Shown here in pieces: positions 1 through 12,700 of a stretch of 64,000 nucleotides of DNA (within the stretch, counting starts at the first letter, position 1; each line of letters opens with the position of its first letter). Position numbers and translations under genes: made by a program. The stretch is taken from positions 1-64,000 of the forward strand of contig UZAN01039937.1 in the NCBI GenBank assembly GCA_900618425.1, written 5' to 3'. Origin of the DNA: Echinostoma caproni (lineage: Eukaryota > Platyhelminthes > Trematoda > Plagiorchiida > Echinostomatidae). The notes under the pieces are model-generated. The model was not told the origin of the DNA. It made no database searches and saw only the letters and a program-made list of their open reading frames with translations.

Positions 1-430
1 TGTACGCAATCATGTTTGAATAGATGGATGAATGGATGGATAAATTATTGCATACACGCATGTACCTATGAATGGATGTTTCAAAGTATGCAAGTATGAA
101 CTTACGTACGTATGTATGTCATAAATTGGGCGTGTTTTTATACGTATATGTGTGTATGTAAGAACATATCTTTTACACATACATGCATGCATGTTTCCCG
201 TATCCAACAATTTTTACATTTTAAATATAGCGAAGATAATCAATAATTCGAAACAGTGGACCACAAGTATAAACTGTAAGGTAACGTGAAGCCAGCTGTA
301 GTATAGCTTCATTTTATGGGCCATTTTGAGTATGACTGATTGGATCTCTGGCCTACGGATGTACATTTTTATACGGTTTGTCTATTTGTGTAAGTATGCA
401 TGTTTCCATGTATATGTATCAATTGATTTA
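1..430. repeat. Low-complexity ATGG/GTAT-rich DNA
   Basis: Degenerate tetranucleotide runs: ATGG-type near 20-80 and GTAT/GTAC-type near 100-180 and 385-420. Open frames through here reflect the repeat rather than a gene. Confidence 0.6.
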
Positions 431-1529
431 TATTTCAGAATGAATATGTATCAACATATGTAATGAATTTGTGGGTAGATCCGAGCACTACTCCAGACTA
501 CTCTAGTCCACTATCTACAGTCGTCAAACCTTTGTCATCGAGTTGTTAGTTTCTCTTTGCTGTACAATGATCCTCCCCACTATCACGTTTCCGTCTCTTT
601 TCTTTGGAACGTTGAATGACTTTGTCTTAGCCAATGGTAGCACGCTGGGTTTTTGAGCGCGTCAGGTGATTTTAGTGCAGGTCTTGTGAATGTCATAAAA
701 CTATATTATTTTGCTTCAAACGTCGTCCGTTAATTGATTTTGGCAAATCCACTGGGAAATTTAGCAAGTTCAATTTCACAAAAAAACCGAAAATAATTAT
801 TAATTACCTTTAAAAGTATCCAAACAGACACACTCATTCTTTTCGCTGTGACCAAATATATAATCACAAAAACGCCTGACATCACAGTTTGTTCCGCTTG
901 TTTCCCTCTCACCTTTGAACAAATCGTGTCCGCACTAACAATTGCACGGCTATGAAAAGCGTAGACGTTTGTGTGGAATCCATACGGCCTAGAACCACTG
1001 ATACGCATCAGAGTGATTATTCGGTGGCAAAATACGTTAGTCAATTAATACGATAAGACGTCAAATGAATGCTTTTTTCAACGAGGTCAACAACAACGCG
1101 CGAATTAAAAAACGATTTCCACACACATTCGTGACAGTAAGTGACAAATAAGCGCGGGATTTCATTTTATTATCGGACTAATTGAAATCTGCGACCATTT
1201 CCTTACAACATCTGATCGGGTTCAGAAGGTTTCCAACCGAGCCATAACCCCAGAAATCAGTGCTGATATTTGTAAAATGTGACGTCTGTATTTGGCTCGC
1301 TAAATTTAGCCTGCGTTGTATGGCTTTGATCCAAAACGAAAAAATGGTTTGATCGCCTGTCAGGTCATCAGATATCTAGAAAACTTGCTTTCTACTTGCG
1401 AGGAACAGGGTTTGATCCTTGGTTGATTCACATTACGAATGAGAACCAATCAGTTCAAAAGTATTTTCTCGATTGATTCTCTGATTCTCAATTTATTTAA
1501 CAATTCATTCTATGGTGAATAACAATGAC

Positions 1530-1700
1530 AACGTTTTGAAACTTGAGATGGACTTGAGACGTGCCTCAAGACGTGTCCCCTTGCTCTTTGTTGGTTAAGA
1601 CAAACATTTTCACCGCATTTAAACGCATTCAAATAGTGGGGAATTAACGATCTCTCAAGGAGTGGAACCCAAGCCGAATATCAGCACCAGTGCCTGGTGC
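1530..1700 (-). mobile_element. Decayed short retroposon copy (hammerhead family)
   Basis: Read on the minus strand, the block from about 1700 to 1590 (GGCACCAGG..., a CTCCTTGAGAGATC-like segment, then an AATTCCCC-like segment) aligns with the copy at 4.1 kb and with the 5' side of the copy near 58.8 kb. The following GGGACA...GCAC segment aligns with the stretch entering the hammerhead at 58.5 kb. The ribozyme core is destroyed: CTGACGAG has become CTCAAG. This is an ancient, non-functional copy. Boundaries are approximate. Confidence 0.4.
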
Positions 1701-1951
1701 CTGTGAAAAACTGAATGTTTTAATCCAAACATTCACCATCTAAGTTGAGACTTTACTGATTCAAGCAATGGCCACAGGGTTGTAAGAAATCCACACCTGG
1801 GGAAAATGGTATGTCATACGTTTTAATTGAGTCGGCCAATTGTTTGTTTTGTTCTGTATCTTTCAATTGTTTCCATAGCGAATGAATTATCCTTTACAAA
1901 GTATGTCAAAAACGCTTATATTTTTTGATTATTTTTATTTCCAATGTTTAG

Positions 1952-2074
1952 GTCCCAGTTGCAAATCAGTTCGAAAAATTTAGACAAACATTTGCTTCTG
2001 ATGATGAATGTAGACTGTATCCGTACGCGGTCGCTTTTGCGAGCAAGCCTGCATTGTGCTACCCACATCTTTAG
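1952..2074 (+). CDS. Possible terminal coding exon (unknown protein)
   Basis: A T-rich tract ending in TTTAG at 1951 looks like a splice acceptor. From 1952 forty codons are open (begins VPVANQFEKF, ends KPALCYPHL) and stop at TAG 2072-2074. An AATAAA lies about 70 bases further on at 2142-2147. The acceptor AG coincides with an in-frame stop, so the frame could only be entered by splicing. I recognise no domain and cannot find the preceding exon. Chance occurrence is quite possible. Confidence 0.27.
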   Translation, partial: VPVANQFEKFRQTFASDDECRLYPYAVAFASKPALCYPHL

Positions 2075-2141
2075 TGACGGAGACCAAAGCAATGATCTTT
2101 CGGTGACTCAAATTATTTTTTTGAATTTTAAAATAACTACT

Positions 2142-2147
2142 AATAAA
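2142..2147 (+). promoter_or_regulatory. Possible poly(A) signal AATAAA
   Basis: Canonical hexamer downstream of the possible terminal exon at 1952-2074. AATAAA is common in AT-rich DNA, so it only supports the exon weakly. Confidence 0.25.
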
Positions 2148-2174
2148 ATTCCAAAGAGTTTATTTTAATGATTG

Positions 2175-4025
2175 CATCTAAAGTCATTTAAATTTCGCCC
2201 AAACTCCAATCGATGTCGGTCCTCTTCGACTATGTCCGTGTTCATGGATCTCCGAAATCGGAAGATTAGCGAGGAGCGTGTGGTGCAACAGTTTGTGAGC
2301 GATGGAAACAAAACACTTGAACGTTACAGCTCTAGGAAAAATCGTGGTTCGTTGTTCGCGGAATTCAGGTCCCAATTTAGGACTTTAAAATTAGGCAGGG
2401 CGCACACAGAATGAGATAGGCAGTGGGCGCGAGCGTGATGGCAGATAAACTATCATTAGTACGTCACTCACGCGAGCTAAATATGGGGACAGGTTGCTCC
2501 TATTATCGGTGAGAACAATAAAGCGATTAGAAAAGGACTCAACCAAAGAGGCGTACCAATACACTTAGATTGTGGTTTCCCGATGAAGTGATGTATGTTG
2601 TCCTTAAGATGAGTTACACATACGCACACACACACAAAACAGCGAATACCACACCCTTGAATGGCGATCAAAACAAGAATCAGATGAATAAAATTTATGG
2701 ATTCCGAATAAATGTAACCTGAGTCCAACTAGTGAAGCTATTATGATTGTCGACCTCTATCAGATAATCTGCCAATGCAATACAAAACCGAGTTAAATCC
2801 GGCAGAACGTGAAACCGAATCGCCCGTTGTGACGTGCGTGGGTATTGTGAGCAGCGAACGGTTGTGAGATATGTGAAAAGTGCATTCCACATGCATTTAG
2901 GGGTTAACCTAGTACCGAAGTGAATCCGTTTTATTCCGTATAAACATCACATTTCATGTGTGATGGAAAACCTGAAAGTTGATTGAAAACTGAAAGATAC
3001 ACATTTCGCGATTTTCTGCGATTATAAATGTATTCGATTGCATGCAACTGCAGCCCGATTGAACTTGTCACCACTGTCGAAGTACACCCTCGTGGTCATC
3101 GGTAATCTTTTCTTCAGTCATTTATTTGTTCGCGTGCTGGCCACATAGTACGTTAACAACTGAAGTGATGATAATAGCATGCGAGTGAAAGGAGAAACTG
3201 TTGGCATGCTCACTCACTGAATAAAACATTCATAAATTTCGGATGCATACAAAGTGGAGTCAAATCAGAAACTAAATTAGGAAAAAATGCAAGCAAACCA
3301 ATCTCACAGAAAGGATGAGAATATTCGTGATATTAAGGCATGAAAGGTGCATTTGTCTTGTCGGTTGAGAAAGGAAACTGGCAGTGACTTTCTCTTTGCG
3401 GTAAGGAACCGTCAAGAATGCATATTATTTTGGGTTTTCATCGGGACTTTGCGTTATTAACAGAAAGCAAGCAGCCCTTAGGGCTGATGGTTCGCCTAGG
3501 CGTCTACCAACCAACCGTGTAAATTATTTGATTAATCAATAGATGTAGCCTAAATATAATACCAATCAACAAGGATTTGTATTTGATCAACTGTATTCGC
3601 AACGGTAATATTTCGCATCATTCAGGCCTAAAAATGAGAAGCTGTTCCAGGTTTTATAGTTTATAGTTTATGGATACAAATAAACCTTTAAGTTTACCAA
3701 CGGAGTATATTATTCACAGGGACTACAAACTTATTTGATCTGATTAACAATACATGAAGCATTTTTATTCATCCCTGGCGAATGTGTAGAAAAGGAAGAA
3801 TCAGCAAATCGTAACAAATTTTCCCGATTCGGAGGCGAGAAAAACTAAATTACAGATAAATCATGGGTTAACAAAGGAATGGTTTGATACAAAGTTTATT
3901 CTTCCTACTTCCAAACACCTACGGATTTAACAAGAAAAATACCGTGAAGGTGTGATTGAACAGCATGGTTTTACACAGTTCATCGAGACACTCGTAAACC
4001 AGTTGAATAGTTATAGAAAGATTTC
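2175..4025. other. No supported gene
   Basis: The interval 2180-2420 is open on both strands (80 codons +, 63 codons -) but neither product is recognisable and no splice or start context favours one. A small AGCCC/GGGCT hairpin sits near 3468-3482. Nothing else is seen. Confidence 0.4.
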
Positions 4026-4029
4026 TGAT

Positions 4030-4175
4030 GAGTGACGGTGGTTTCCTCCTGTTTAGGACTCGTTAGTGGTGCGTACTTTTTCTGTCCCTGTACGTACTAA
4101 TCTTTCCATCGCTTTTGAATGCACTGAAATAAGGGAAAATCAATAATCTCTCAGTGAGTGAAACCCACACCAAAA
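4030..4175 (-). mobile_element. Old short retroposon copy with decayed hammerhead
   Basis: On the minus strand a CACTCACTGAGAGATTAT-type 5' segment is followed by ACAGGGACA, then GCACCACTAACGAG, TCC-loop-GGA and GGAAACC. This parallels base by base the 58.5 kb copy (GGGACA, GCACTGCTGACGAG, TCC-loop-GGA, CGAAAC). The core CTGACGAG has become CTAACGAG (conserved G lost) and the stem I partner is not complementary, so self-cleavage is not expected. Stem II (TCC/GGA) and GAAA remain. Confidence 0.5.
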
Positions 4176-7100
4176 TCCTGGTACTGTGAGTGAGTGAATG
4201 GATTGTTTCAGATTTGTCACTATCAGTTGACTAATTGTAAATTGGAAACTATTCAAAGTCTACACTGATTTGATGTAATTCAGTTGAGTAGGTGGACGAC
4301 GTAGATAATGACTCTTACGATATTCATCAACTTTGAAAGGGGAATGGAATTGGAAGTCGGTTAAGAACTAAACCTCCAAAATCATTCGATAGACCCAATC
4401 AAAATGCCGGAGTACTGAAATGAACGAACTCAAATTTCAGGCGAACCGGATAATTTTAGGATAGCACGTGTCAGGTCTATGGGATGGATACTGTGGTATA
4501 CTTTGGATACAGGAGATCTAAATGCTTGTGTGATGAGTTTAATTGTGACTCGACTCCAACATTCGGATCCACGGACACCGAAAAATTATTTGCATACACA
4601 TGAAAAGACGGTCCGATCTTAACAACGGCTTCAAATTTGCAGCATTATAAACGTTGGATGACAAGTAATCCTGAAGAAGTGCTGACGAGTGGTGAATAAA
4701 TGCAGCTGGAAAAATGTCAATATCAACCTAGTGCTCTAATTCGTCTCTCCTCATTCCACGAAGAAGACTGGTGGCTTGTATCGGGGACTTGCTACCCCAG
4801 TGCTCAGAATGTGATCGAAGAGCCATTCCTGTGGGCCGTGTTTATGGTCTTGAACAAGGAGTTTACACCATCAGCTCTATCGGACATATTTCCAAATTAA
4901 CAAAGGCCAGCCCCTGCCGTTGGGATAAATACAGACGTTGGAATAAGCACTATCATCCTAAACCGTAATAACCGTGTGAGAAAAAACGAACAGAGAAAAT
5001 CTGAACAGTGACAATAGAGCGAGCGAAAACCAAAAAGAAGGAGCTCTAGGAGCATCTTTGAGGAGAGAAATATTTGCGGGCCAGATGATACAACGCCATA
5101 ATTGAGAAGGAGATTCACGGTCACTGGTAACAACGGAATCTTTGACGTAAAGAAAAAGGTCAGGATATTTTTTGTTCGCTTGATTCGGTATATAATGATA
5201 GTTTAGGTTTGAGAGTAACCGCGACAGACCCTATCGAAAGATTTACGAGAGATAGAGCGGATGCTCGTATGTTCAAAGTTCCCCATTATTATAAACATCT
5301 GTTGATGTGACGGCGAGAGGTATAAATAAATCAAACATGGCATTTAGTAAATGTCCAGATGGAAATCAGTTACAGCTGGAATATCTTCGATAATTGTGCC
5401 TGGCCTTACGTTGGATATTATCCCAACAGTATTGAAAAATGGCGTAGGACTTGACACACCAGGAGGCTTTGCCGAATGCGTGAACAATGCCCCTGGTCCT
5501 AATTGCTTTATTTTGTGTTCTTACTGATCCGTTATCGGAGGACATTGGTTAAGTCTCACTATCTGGGAGACAGTGCGCCAATTCTGATGTGAAGCAATAA
5601 GACAAGAGTTAACATAATCAGAACAGGTGCAGCTTGTCACCCTATTTGCTTGCCTGTTTCGCCGGGAGATGAAGAGGAAGAACTTAGAGAGGCAGTCAGA
5701 TGTTCCGGTGAATTTTTGATGAGCTTAGCGATCTAACAGGTTTGTCGCCTAAGAACTCGAATAAAGGCTTTGAAATAATGCGAAATAATTGGGAAGTGAA
5801 TAAAATGAATTGGAAATTAGTTAGACCACCCTGACTTCGAGACACCAAAAGCATTTGGAGTCCCAGTGGATGCACCCGTTTCAATAATCCACATACATCA
5901 TCGATTGTACCCTGCAATCACAATGTAGTCGTACCGATTAGGCATAATCAGTGATAAAGAATTTTGTGTAGTTCATCTCCGTCGGGAAATCTATCACTTA
6001 GTATATGTTGTATGGAATGGTACTGATCTATTAGGGGTGATGCAGCAAGTCATCAAAATTGTTACACAAATATCAACTGTTTGCCGAAACCGAATAAGGT
6101 ATATTATTGACCAGAAAACCATAGGGTTCCTTTCAATCATTCATTACACTTTATTGGGATATCAAGCATATCACTGCATAAAACTGAAGTGTTTCTGTTG
6201 TACGTAAAACTTCAAGCTACCTGAATGACCTGGTTTCGTGAATCCCTCAGATTCGATCAATAGGGATAGACTACTGGATCTGTGTTATATATCTTCTTTA
6301 GAGTGAAGAGACGTTTGCGTCTGGGTACACTGAAAGCGTAAAGGTCGTATTTTGTGCATCCACTCGAGATAAAGCGGATTTATAGTTCATAAACAGTAAT
6401 TTAATTTACAAGGGCAAATAATTTGATACACGCTAGTTTTGTCTCGGTCAATTTAATACTAAAGAAATTTTGGGTCAGAATAACAACCTGATCTACTGTT
6501 TGATTGACAGTCAGAACGGGTTCATACCTTCTGTTGAATTAGTTCCACTGAAGCGAAACAAAATTATGTTCTGGGATGGAATGCATTTTTAATTTGCTGC
6601 TTTTTGTGTGTGCAAATTTAAGAGTTTTTGAAAAGTAATGTGCGGTCACTTCAAGGATGTTAGAGACGAGATCAACGATAACCCACGGAACTCCACCCAC
6701 CGACATCACTCACCATATTTCGTTATAACGAAAAACACAGCAGTAGCCCAACTAAGAATACTGCGTGACTTTACATCGATGAAACATTTCAACGTTCCCG
6801 ATGACGCATTACATTTGAAATATCGAATGGATTGTTGACAAAATGCTCGCAATATGATTTGTTAAATGATGTGCTTTTCGTCAAAGACTTGTAAGCCATC
6901 GCTATTGAAAAACTTCGCCACTTTTTATTGTAATGCAGGTGAGTCTTCCTAATAATCGAACTGCTTGATATAACAACGGTTGCAGAAACTCAATCATCTC
7001 ATACACGTTCAATCGAATTCCACTTTTTGGTCACCAGTAAAGTAGTACGTTCAGTCTATTGAGCTCTTCCAAGGCTTGTCAACTCCAGGCCCTCGAGTTC

Positions 7101-9061
7101 GGTAGCCGATTTCCATAAACGAATGTTTTGCCGTGGTTACCGTGAATGCCTCCGTTAAATTGTAGTAAAAGAAATCGATATATAAACAAAAACGAAATGC
7201 TTTTTTGTGCTACAAATGCGGGTGAGGTAACGGTGTAAACAGTGGGATAATGTGAAGGTTAAAGTTAATCATGTATTGAGACAACAAATCTCATTCAGTT
7301 CAACTTCCTTCTTGGCAGCTTCAGAGATTCAGTCTTATCGCAACTGCTCTCTAATCCGTGATTTTGGTGAACGTATAACAGTTCTCCTCTTTCCTCACAA
7401 AAGGAAAATAGCCGTAGTTCACTTGGATATTTAAAATAATTGGATCAGTGAAGCAGCATCTTCCTCTAATGCTTACACACATTCATGAGCGAAATTGCCG
7501 AATAAAGTCGATGTTTGACGATAAATTCAAACACTCGTTACCAATTTACAGCGTCTTGCTTTGGTTAAAATCCACCGTTAGTTCAATCCGTGGAAAAACC
7601 ACCGGATTGTGCGGGCACACGCTCAACTCCTCCGGACTCACCGATTCAGCTGCTCACGTTCACATCGTCCGTGAGGCTTCCGTGAATTGCCAGGAGAAAA
7701 AGAACTGTGCGATAGCTGAATTATTCAACAATCAACAGTTCGCATATAACGGCTTCCTCGATTCAGGATAGTGGTTCAGCTGCAATGTTGGATTGGTTGC
7801 TTGAAGGATGGACAAACGATACATCCCGGGAATTTACAACCACATACGTTCAAAACTCATCGTTTTCGTTTATACTCAGTTGTACAAATGCATAGAATGC
7901 CATCGATGCATGAATTGCCTAGTAATATATATAAACTCTTTTGTCTGAGTAACTACATCGTTTCTAAATTAAAGAATGATGCAAATTATGACGTGCTTTA
8001 TCCATCCACTTGTGTCCGAGTTTGAGTCCAAGTAGCTTCGATGAATATACACTACTAATTACCTCTAATATAAATGAAATACTAGCACAGTACTTTAAAA
8101 GCTTCTTAGTCTTGACTGTGCCTTATGAATCCACTTACATGATGACATTATCGATTACCTTCATTGAGAAAGCGCAGGTAAAGTCGGAGGATACAGCAAA
8201 AATGAGGTTACTAGTTGGTGGTTGGGAAGGGGCTTGGAATAGACGAGCTATAGGTGCTGACGACTGCCACTACTACTAAGAATACCACCGCTACATATCC
8301 GCAAAGTCAATGATAGACTGAGGAGGATCATTCGTTATTAAAAGACCGGCACAACTACAGAGCGGTTAATTGGAATATACTGAACAAACCACGTCATCGG
8401 CAAGATTTGATTTATAGTTTCAACAAAGGCACTTCATCATTCGTCAGACAGTTCGGTATTCCTTTCGAATCTTCTGTTGGCATACAAATAAGTCCGTTCA
8501 TTCGCTCTCAGATGTCTCGTTCATTTTGAAATGTCCCGAAAATTTACCGATCGACTCAGAATGAATGCACCAAACTTACTATTTGACGATGCTAGCAGTA
8601 TCTCCCTACACTAGCTTTCTGTTCCGGTGCGTTATATATCGATCCAAGTTACCAGACCTGCTATCAGCGGCTGAGGTAATGGGTCTATCTAAGGATTTTT
8701 CTTGATCGTAGTGTTGATACAAACCCAAGACAAAAGGCGTGTTAGTTGGTGTGATATATGCATTTCCCTCCAATATTCTCCGTGTTTTAAGCTCATTGCT
8801 TTACAATACGGAATTACATTCCTTTCATAAGCTTACGGATAGGATCGCAAAGTGTGACCACGTTTTACAAATTATTCCGTCATCTGACGAGCGACATGCG
8901 TATAATCCATAAAAGGTTCTATAAAATAACCTTTGAAACCTGTCTTTCGTTTGGCTATGATAATATTAAAAAGAAGCAAAAACAGAAGTAAAACTCACAA
9001 TTCAGATTTAGGGTGCTCCTATATGTTTCACTTTCAGATTAAAATCCAAGCTGCAAAATAG
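4176..9061. other. No supported gene
   Basis: Several medium open frames (4424-4620, 4733-4967, 7252-7434, 7448-7771, 8010-8279 on plus) have coding-like composition but no recognisable domain, no consistent chain of splice sites, and competing frames over the same bases. CAG|GTGAGT at 6930 is a good splice-donor match preceded by a short open frame of about 24 codons; no partner exon is evident. Confidence 0.35.
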
Positions 9062-9331
9062 TTTGATACAAAACTTCCTGATTCTTTCCCACATTTGTGC
9101 CGGGTCGATGTTCCGCATGTTCAGATTGAACCCGATTGGGGCTGCATGCAGATTAGCATTTGTCCACATCACAAACGCAAGCAGTATAAAAACCAATTGT
9201 TCACTGATTTCATTCAAAATGATATTTATTGCGCGGTCCAATGTTTGAAAGAGCAGTGTCCTCAATACACAGGCTGTACTTGGAGACAGACCTACGTAAT
9301 TAGCTGTCGTCACGACTCAGAAAAACTTTAA
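9062..9331 (+). CDS. Possible Cys-rich extracellular exon (unknown)
   Basis: An in-frame TAG at 9059-9061 doubles as an acceptor-like AG. From 9062 ninety codons are open to TAA 9329-9331. The peptide has eight cysteines, clustered as C-x3-C-x4-C-x4-C near residues 60-74, plus WGC and GCTW, typical of a disulphide-rich secreted module. A TAC|GTAATT donor is available near 9295. The other strand is also open over the same interval (9008-9313), so this is a candidate only. No family is assigned. Confidence 0.27.
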   Translation, partial: FDTKLPDSFPHLCRVDVPHVQIEPDWGCMQISICPHHKRKQYKNQLFTDFIQNDIYCAVQCLKEQCPQYTGCTWRQTYVISCRHDSEKL

Positions 9332-11340
9332 TTTTATGCACAGCTCGTGTTCATTAAAATCTATCATCGTCGGGAAAATGAAGTTGTCATGGATTTAGTT
9401 TTGTAGACACTCTTCACATGTATCTTGACAGTCCGGTGACAGCATAAGTGGTGCGTTGTAGATTGACGATGACATTACCAGAGACACACATATGACTACA
9501 AATCATGCTACACCAATATTGGTGACAAGGTTTATAGCGGAACTAACCTATTTTGGTCCAAAGAAGCTTGAATTACCAAGGGGCCTGTCCATTTTGACCG
9601 CAGTTTGATCAACGGTTCAGATAGGAACTATTTAGACCAACACGTCGTTTATCTGTCTGGCGAAATCACGTGCTCACAAGTGTGCACCCATCAGACGATT
9701 GATTGACCCAATTGACGGACATACGCCAGGCCATCAACAGATGGTGTAGCGACACAAATGATCTTAAACTTTATTGGTCATTCTTGGCAGATTATCCTGT
9801 AAGCAATATGTCTCTACTTGCATGCTCATTCTGTCTGTTTACAGGTTTCAATATTTACCTGGAGTACAGGGCGATACAAATGGGTCTAAGCGGCACTCAA
9901 CACGACTCGTTCTATGTAGCCAATGCTAGGCCTTGAGTTGGCATAGAGCGGAGTGTATACAAACCAGTGATACTAAATTATGGTCATTATGTAGAATGCA
10001 CTGAATGCTTTACGCAAATTGTTCGATTTCATCTTGAATTTTCATTCGATTTGAATTACACATTTCCGTTTCCAGTACTGCGGTACTAAGATTTAACGCT
10101 TGCTTAATCATGGACTACTTCTCGTCTGTAGCATTTACATGAAAAAGTAGAATACTGATGTTCTAGCGACATCAACGAAAGATCCATTCAAACCTAGTTG
10201 AGTACTCAGATGTTTACGATGAGTTAATCTATGTAAACACTAGAACAAATGCCATGTCGAAATCCCCTGGAAATACAGTTTAGTAATTTGGACCACTTTC
10301 CACATTTTCACCTATCAAACGAAGCAAGACATGCCCATTGTGGAGGATGGCTAACTGAGTTAGAAATAACCTCACTACCACGGATCATGGAAAATGTTTT
10401 AATAAATATCTATAACGTTAGTGACCAGGTTCTTTTAAAAATGTCGGATCTTTCGGAACTATGTAGTAATTTAACGAGACAGCAACACAGGAACACATTG
10501 CGATATCTACATGCTATAGGGAAGCGCATAGCTCGGTTGAAAGGAACACTGGAGCTGCTCTGACAGCTTTGTTTTTCCATTCGTTCAATAACAAACATGG
10601 CAAATATCGGACAAGTTACCGAAGGTGAAATACATAAGTACCACCAGTATCATCGATGAAAAAGCAATAGTTAATTTACCATTGCACACTGAAGTAAGCA
10701 TACAGTTGATTTCGCATTTGTTCTGTCATTCTAACAACTAACATTATTTCCCTTGCAAGCGTCCGATTTACGCAAAAAAATCAATACGTGGCGCAATTAG
10801 TGTGTGCTTTCCTTTTTACAATAAAGCTCATTTACCCAGAGAAAAAAATCAACCAAATTAGGTTTTCGGAAAATCAGAATAGCGTATTATGTGTAGTATA
10901 GCGATGTTTTGTCTGAAATAAAATGTACCAACTGAAGCGATACTAAATCAATACAGATGAATCTGACGGTGGGAAACGGCGTTGCTCGGGAGCCACGATT
11001 TACACATAGGGATGAGACGAAATGGACTTGTATTCCACACAAATGGACTAGAGACTACTGGATCTAATCATTTCACTCCTATGGTGATCTAATTTGTCTA
11101 AAATATATCAGACTTGAAATTTCATCAGCTGTATAGAAAGCACTAATGCCAAAAAGTGATACAATAGATCCGGTTTGTATCACAGAGAGAATTATATCGC
11201 CTTTTCAAAACCAAAACTCTCTTTGTAAGATTTCGAAATCGGGGAAGCAAGGTGTAACGTTCTTATTAAAATTATTAGTTGTTATGGGAGTGGATAATTT
11301 AAAATGAATACTTAGATTTTCGAAAAATAAAATTAATTGA
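9332..11340. other. No supported gene; one good acceptor context
   Basis: A pyrimidine-rich tract ending in TTTACAG at 9845 is followed by about 30 open codons ending at TGA 9934-9936. The plus frame 10249-10563 (104 codons, helix-forming C-terminal half ending RIARLKGTLELL) is also open. Neither can be joined to other exons or to a known family. Confidence 0.3.
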
Positions 11341-11347
11341 AAATTGT

Positions 11348-11650
11348 TTGTTTGAAGATCACTCGACTTACCACACATCGTTTGCCGCACGTGAAGAGTG
11401 CACACGTGAGGATTACGCTGATTTCAGACCCGGTCGAAGTTGTATCTACCACATATTGAAACTGCCGCTAATTCTCGAGTACATACATTCCTTTCATAGA
11501 CCCATCATCTCTATCTTCCTCGATCTGAACGTGGCCTTCGGCCCAGTCGACCTCTCTAAACTCAGACACCGTCTTTCCCGGAAATTTGTGCCCAAAAACT
11601 TTACTTCAGTATTACGACCCCTTTATATCAATGGTCCAAGCTGAAACATA
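11348..11650 (+). pseudogene. RTE-type LINE reverse transcriptase fragment
   Basis: The plus-frame peptide carries a non-LTR reverse transcriptase core: FRPGRSC-IYHIL (family FRPGRGCIDHIF), ILEY, then IFLDLNVAFGPVDLSKL (family FLDLKAAFDSVDR), LSRKFVP and LYINGPS. The acidic residue of the AFDSVD segment is G (AFGPVD). This is the palm region of an RTE-clade LINE; it would copy its own RNA at the target site. 5' sequence (endonuclease) is missing and the downstream palm with the YxDD box is deleted, so the copy is dead. Confidence 0.82.
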
Positions 11651-11990
11651 GCTCACGACAGCACAAAAGCTGTTCGTCAAGTTGCTCTCTGTTTTTTTTT
11701 CATATTTAACTTTTACCTCTTTAAAATTTTGCTGCAAGACAAGGGTTACCCAGGACCCACCTTCACTGTAACTGGAAAGATAATAAAACAAGTGGACAAG
11801 TTTTGTTATTCTGGCAGCTATGTATTCTTCCTTTGTTTTCTTGATTTCTGCCTCCCCTAAGTGATGTTGCATCTCGTAGGAGGAGCGAAGTGACCCACCA
11901 AAAGGGTTTCCATGCAACCCAGAAAGTAGAAAGTCCTGTGGTGATGGTGGGTTTTAATCACATTTTTCGGGTGATAATTTGGTGATTATA
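11651..11990 (+). pseudogene. Remnant linking LINE palm to C-terminal region
   Basis: In the same element a short stretch near 11778-11820 translates as VDKFCYSGSYVF, matching the VDSFTYLGS step that normally follows the YxDD region in RTE polymerases. Most of the sequence between LYINGPS and this step (several hundred bases in intact copies) is gone. A poly-T tract at about 11693-11700 lies in the junction. Confidence 0.5.
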
Positions 11991-12700
11991 CCACCGGATC
12001 ACCACTTCTCATTGGATCCATCACGGATGAAGTTTCAGCTCGCATACAGAAGGCTCAATTGGCATTGACCAGCTTGAGACATCTAAGGAGTCACTGCGAC
12101 ACCCGGAAGTCCGTCAGAGATGGAGTGTATGCCGCGGCAGTTCGGCGAGTTCTGCAATGCGGCGCACAAACTGGGTCATTAGAAATACAACATTATGATA
12201 GACTGTCGGTGTTTTAACAGCGCTATCAGAATTGCACGAATCTGGTGGGGTAACCGAACGAAAAAAGCAGAATTTTGGCGCAGAATTTTAAGTAACCTCG
12301 GTCGCCCACCGGGGAAAATGATAGATCTCCGTTGGTTACATTGACCGGGGCGTGTGTAACGAATGTCAGCAGATGGGGATTACCAGGGCAATTGATGTTT
12401 ACCCAGTCGGGTATTGAGTGGAAGAACGCCAAGGATGGCCCAATAAGACTTAACAAGAGGTATGAAAACCTTAAGCAGGAGACTTCTTTATACAGGTCAC
12501 GTTAGGCTCCATGGATGTTGACCGCGGGATCATTGTTGTCAATGGTTCAGGACAGTGAGATATATGACAGGTTATCGCAAACAATGGCGTTCGTTCATCT
12601 CAATTTCTCTGCAACCTTAGTCTTCTGAGAGTCTCCATTTTCACGTCGATTCTACTTTAAACCTCCCTGTCTTTCTCTTAATGTTCATCTAAATGGGCCT
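11991..12700 (+). pseudogene. RTE-type LINE C-terminal ORF and 3' end
   Basis: Plus-frame peptide reads ITDEVSARIQKAQLALTSL, RHLRSHCDTRKSVRDGVY and AAAVRRVLQCGAQTGSLE. This is the post-palm block of RTE polymerases (family: DEISARIQKAR, LRHLWRR, VYxAAVRxVLLYGxETWxLR). Frameshifted continuations give HYDRLSVF and IEWKNAKDGPIRLNKRYENL (family GWKKARGGQ-like segment). Together with 11348-11820 it forms one plus-strand LINE with an internal deletion. Confidence 0.8.

Noticed and set aside
4680..4705. GTGCTGACGAGTGGTGAA on plus
   Set aside because: Contains CTGACGA and GAA but has no room for stem II.
4424..4967. Coding-like string including RVRSMGWILWYTLDTGDLNA, faintly like a RUN-domain helix
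   Set aside because: Requires frameshifts, competing frames are equally open, and the resemblance rests on a handful of residues.
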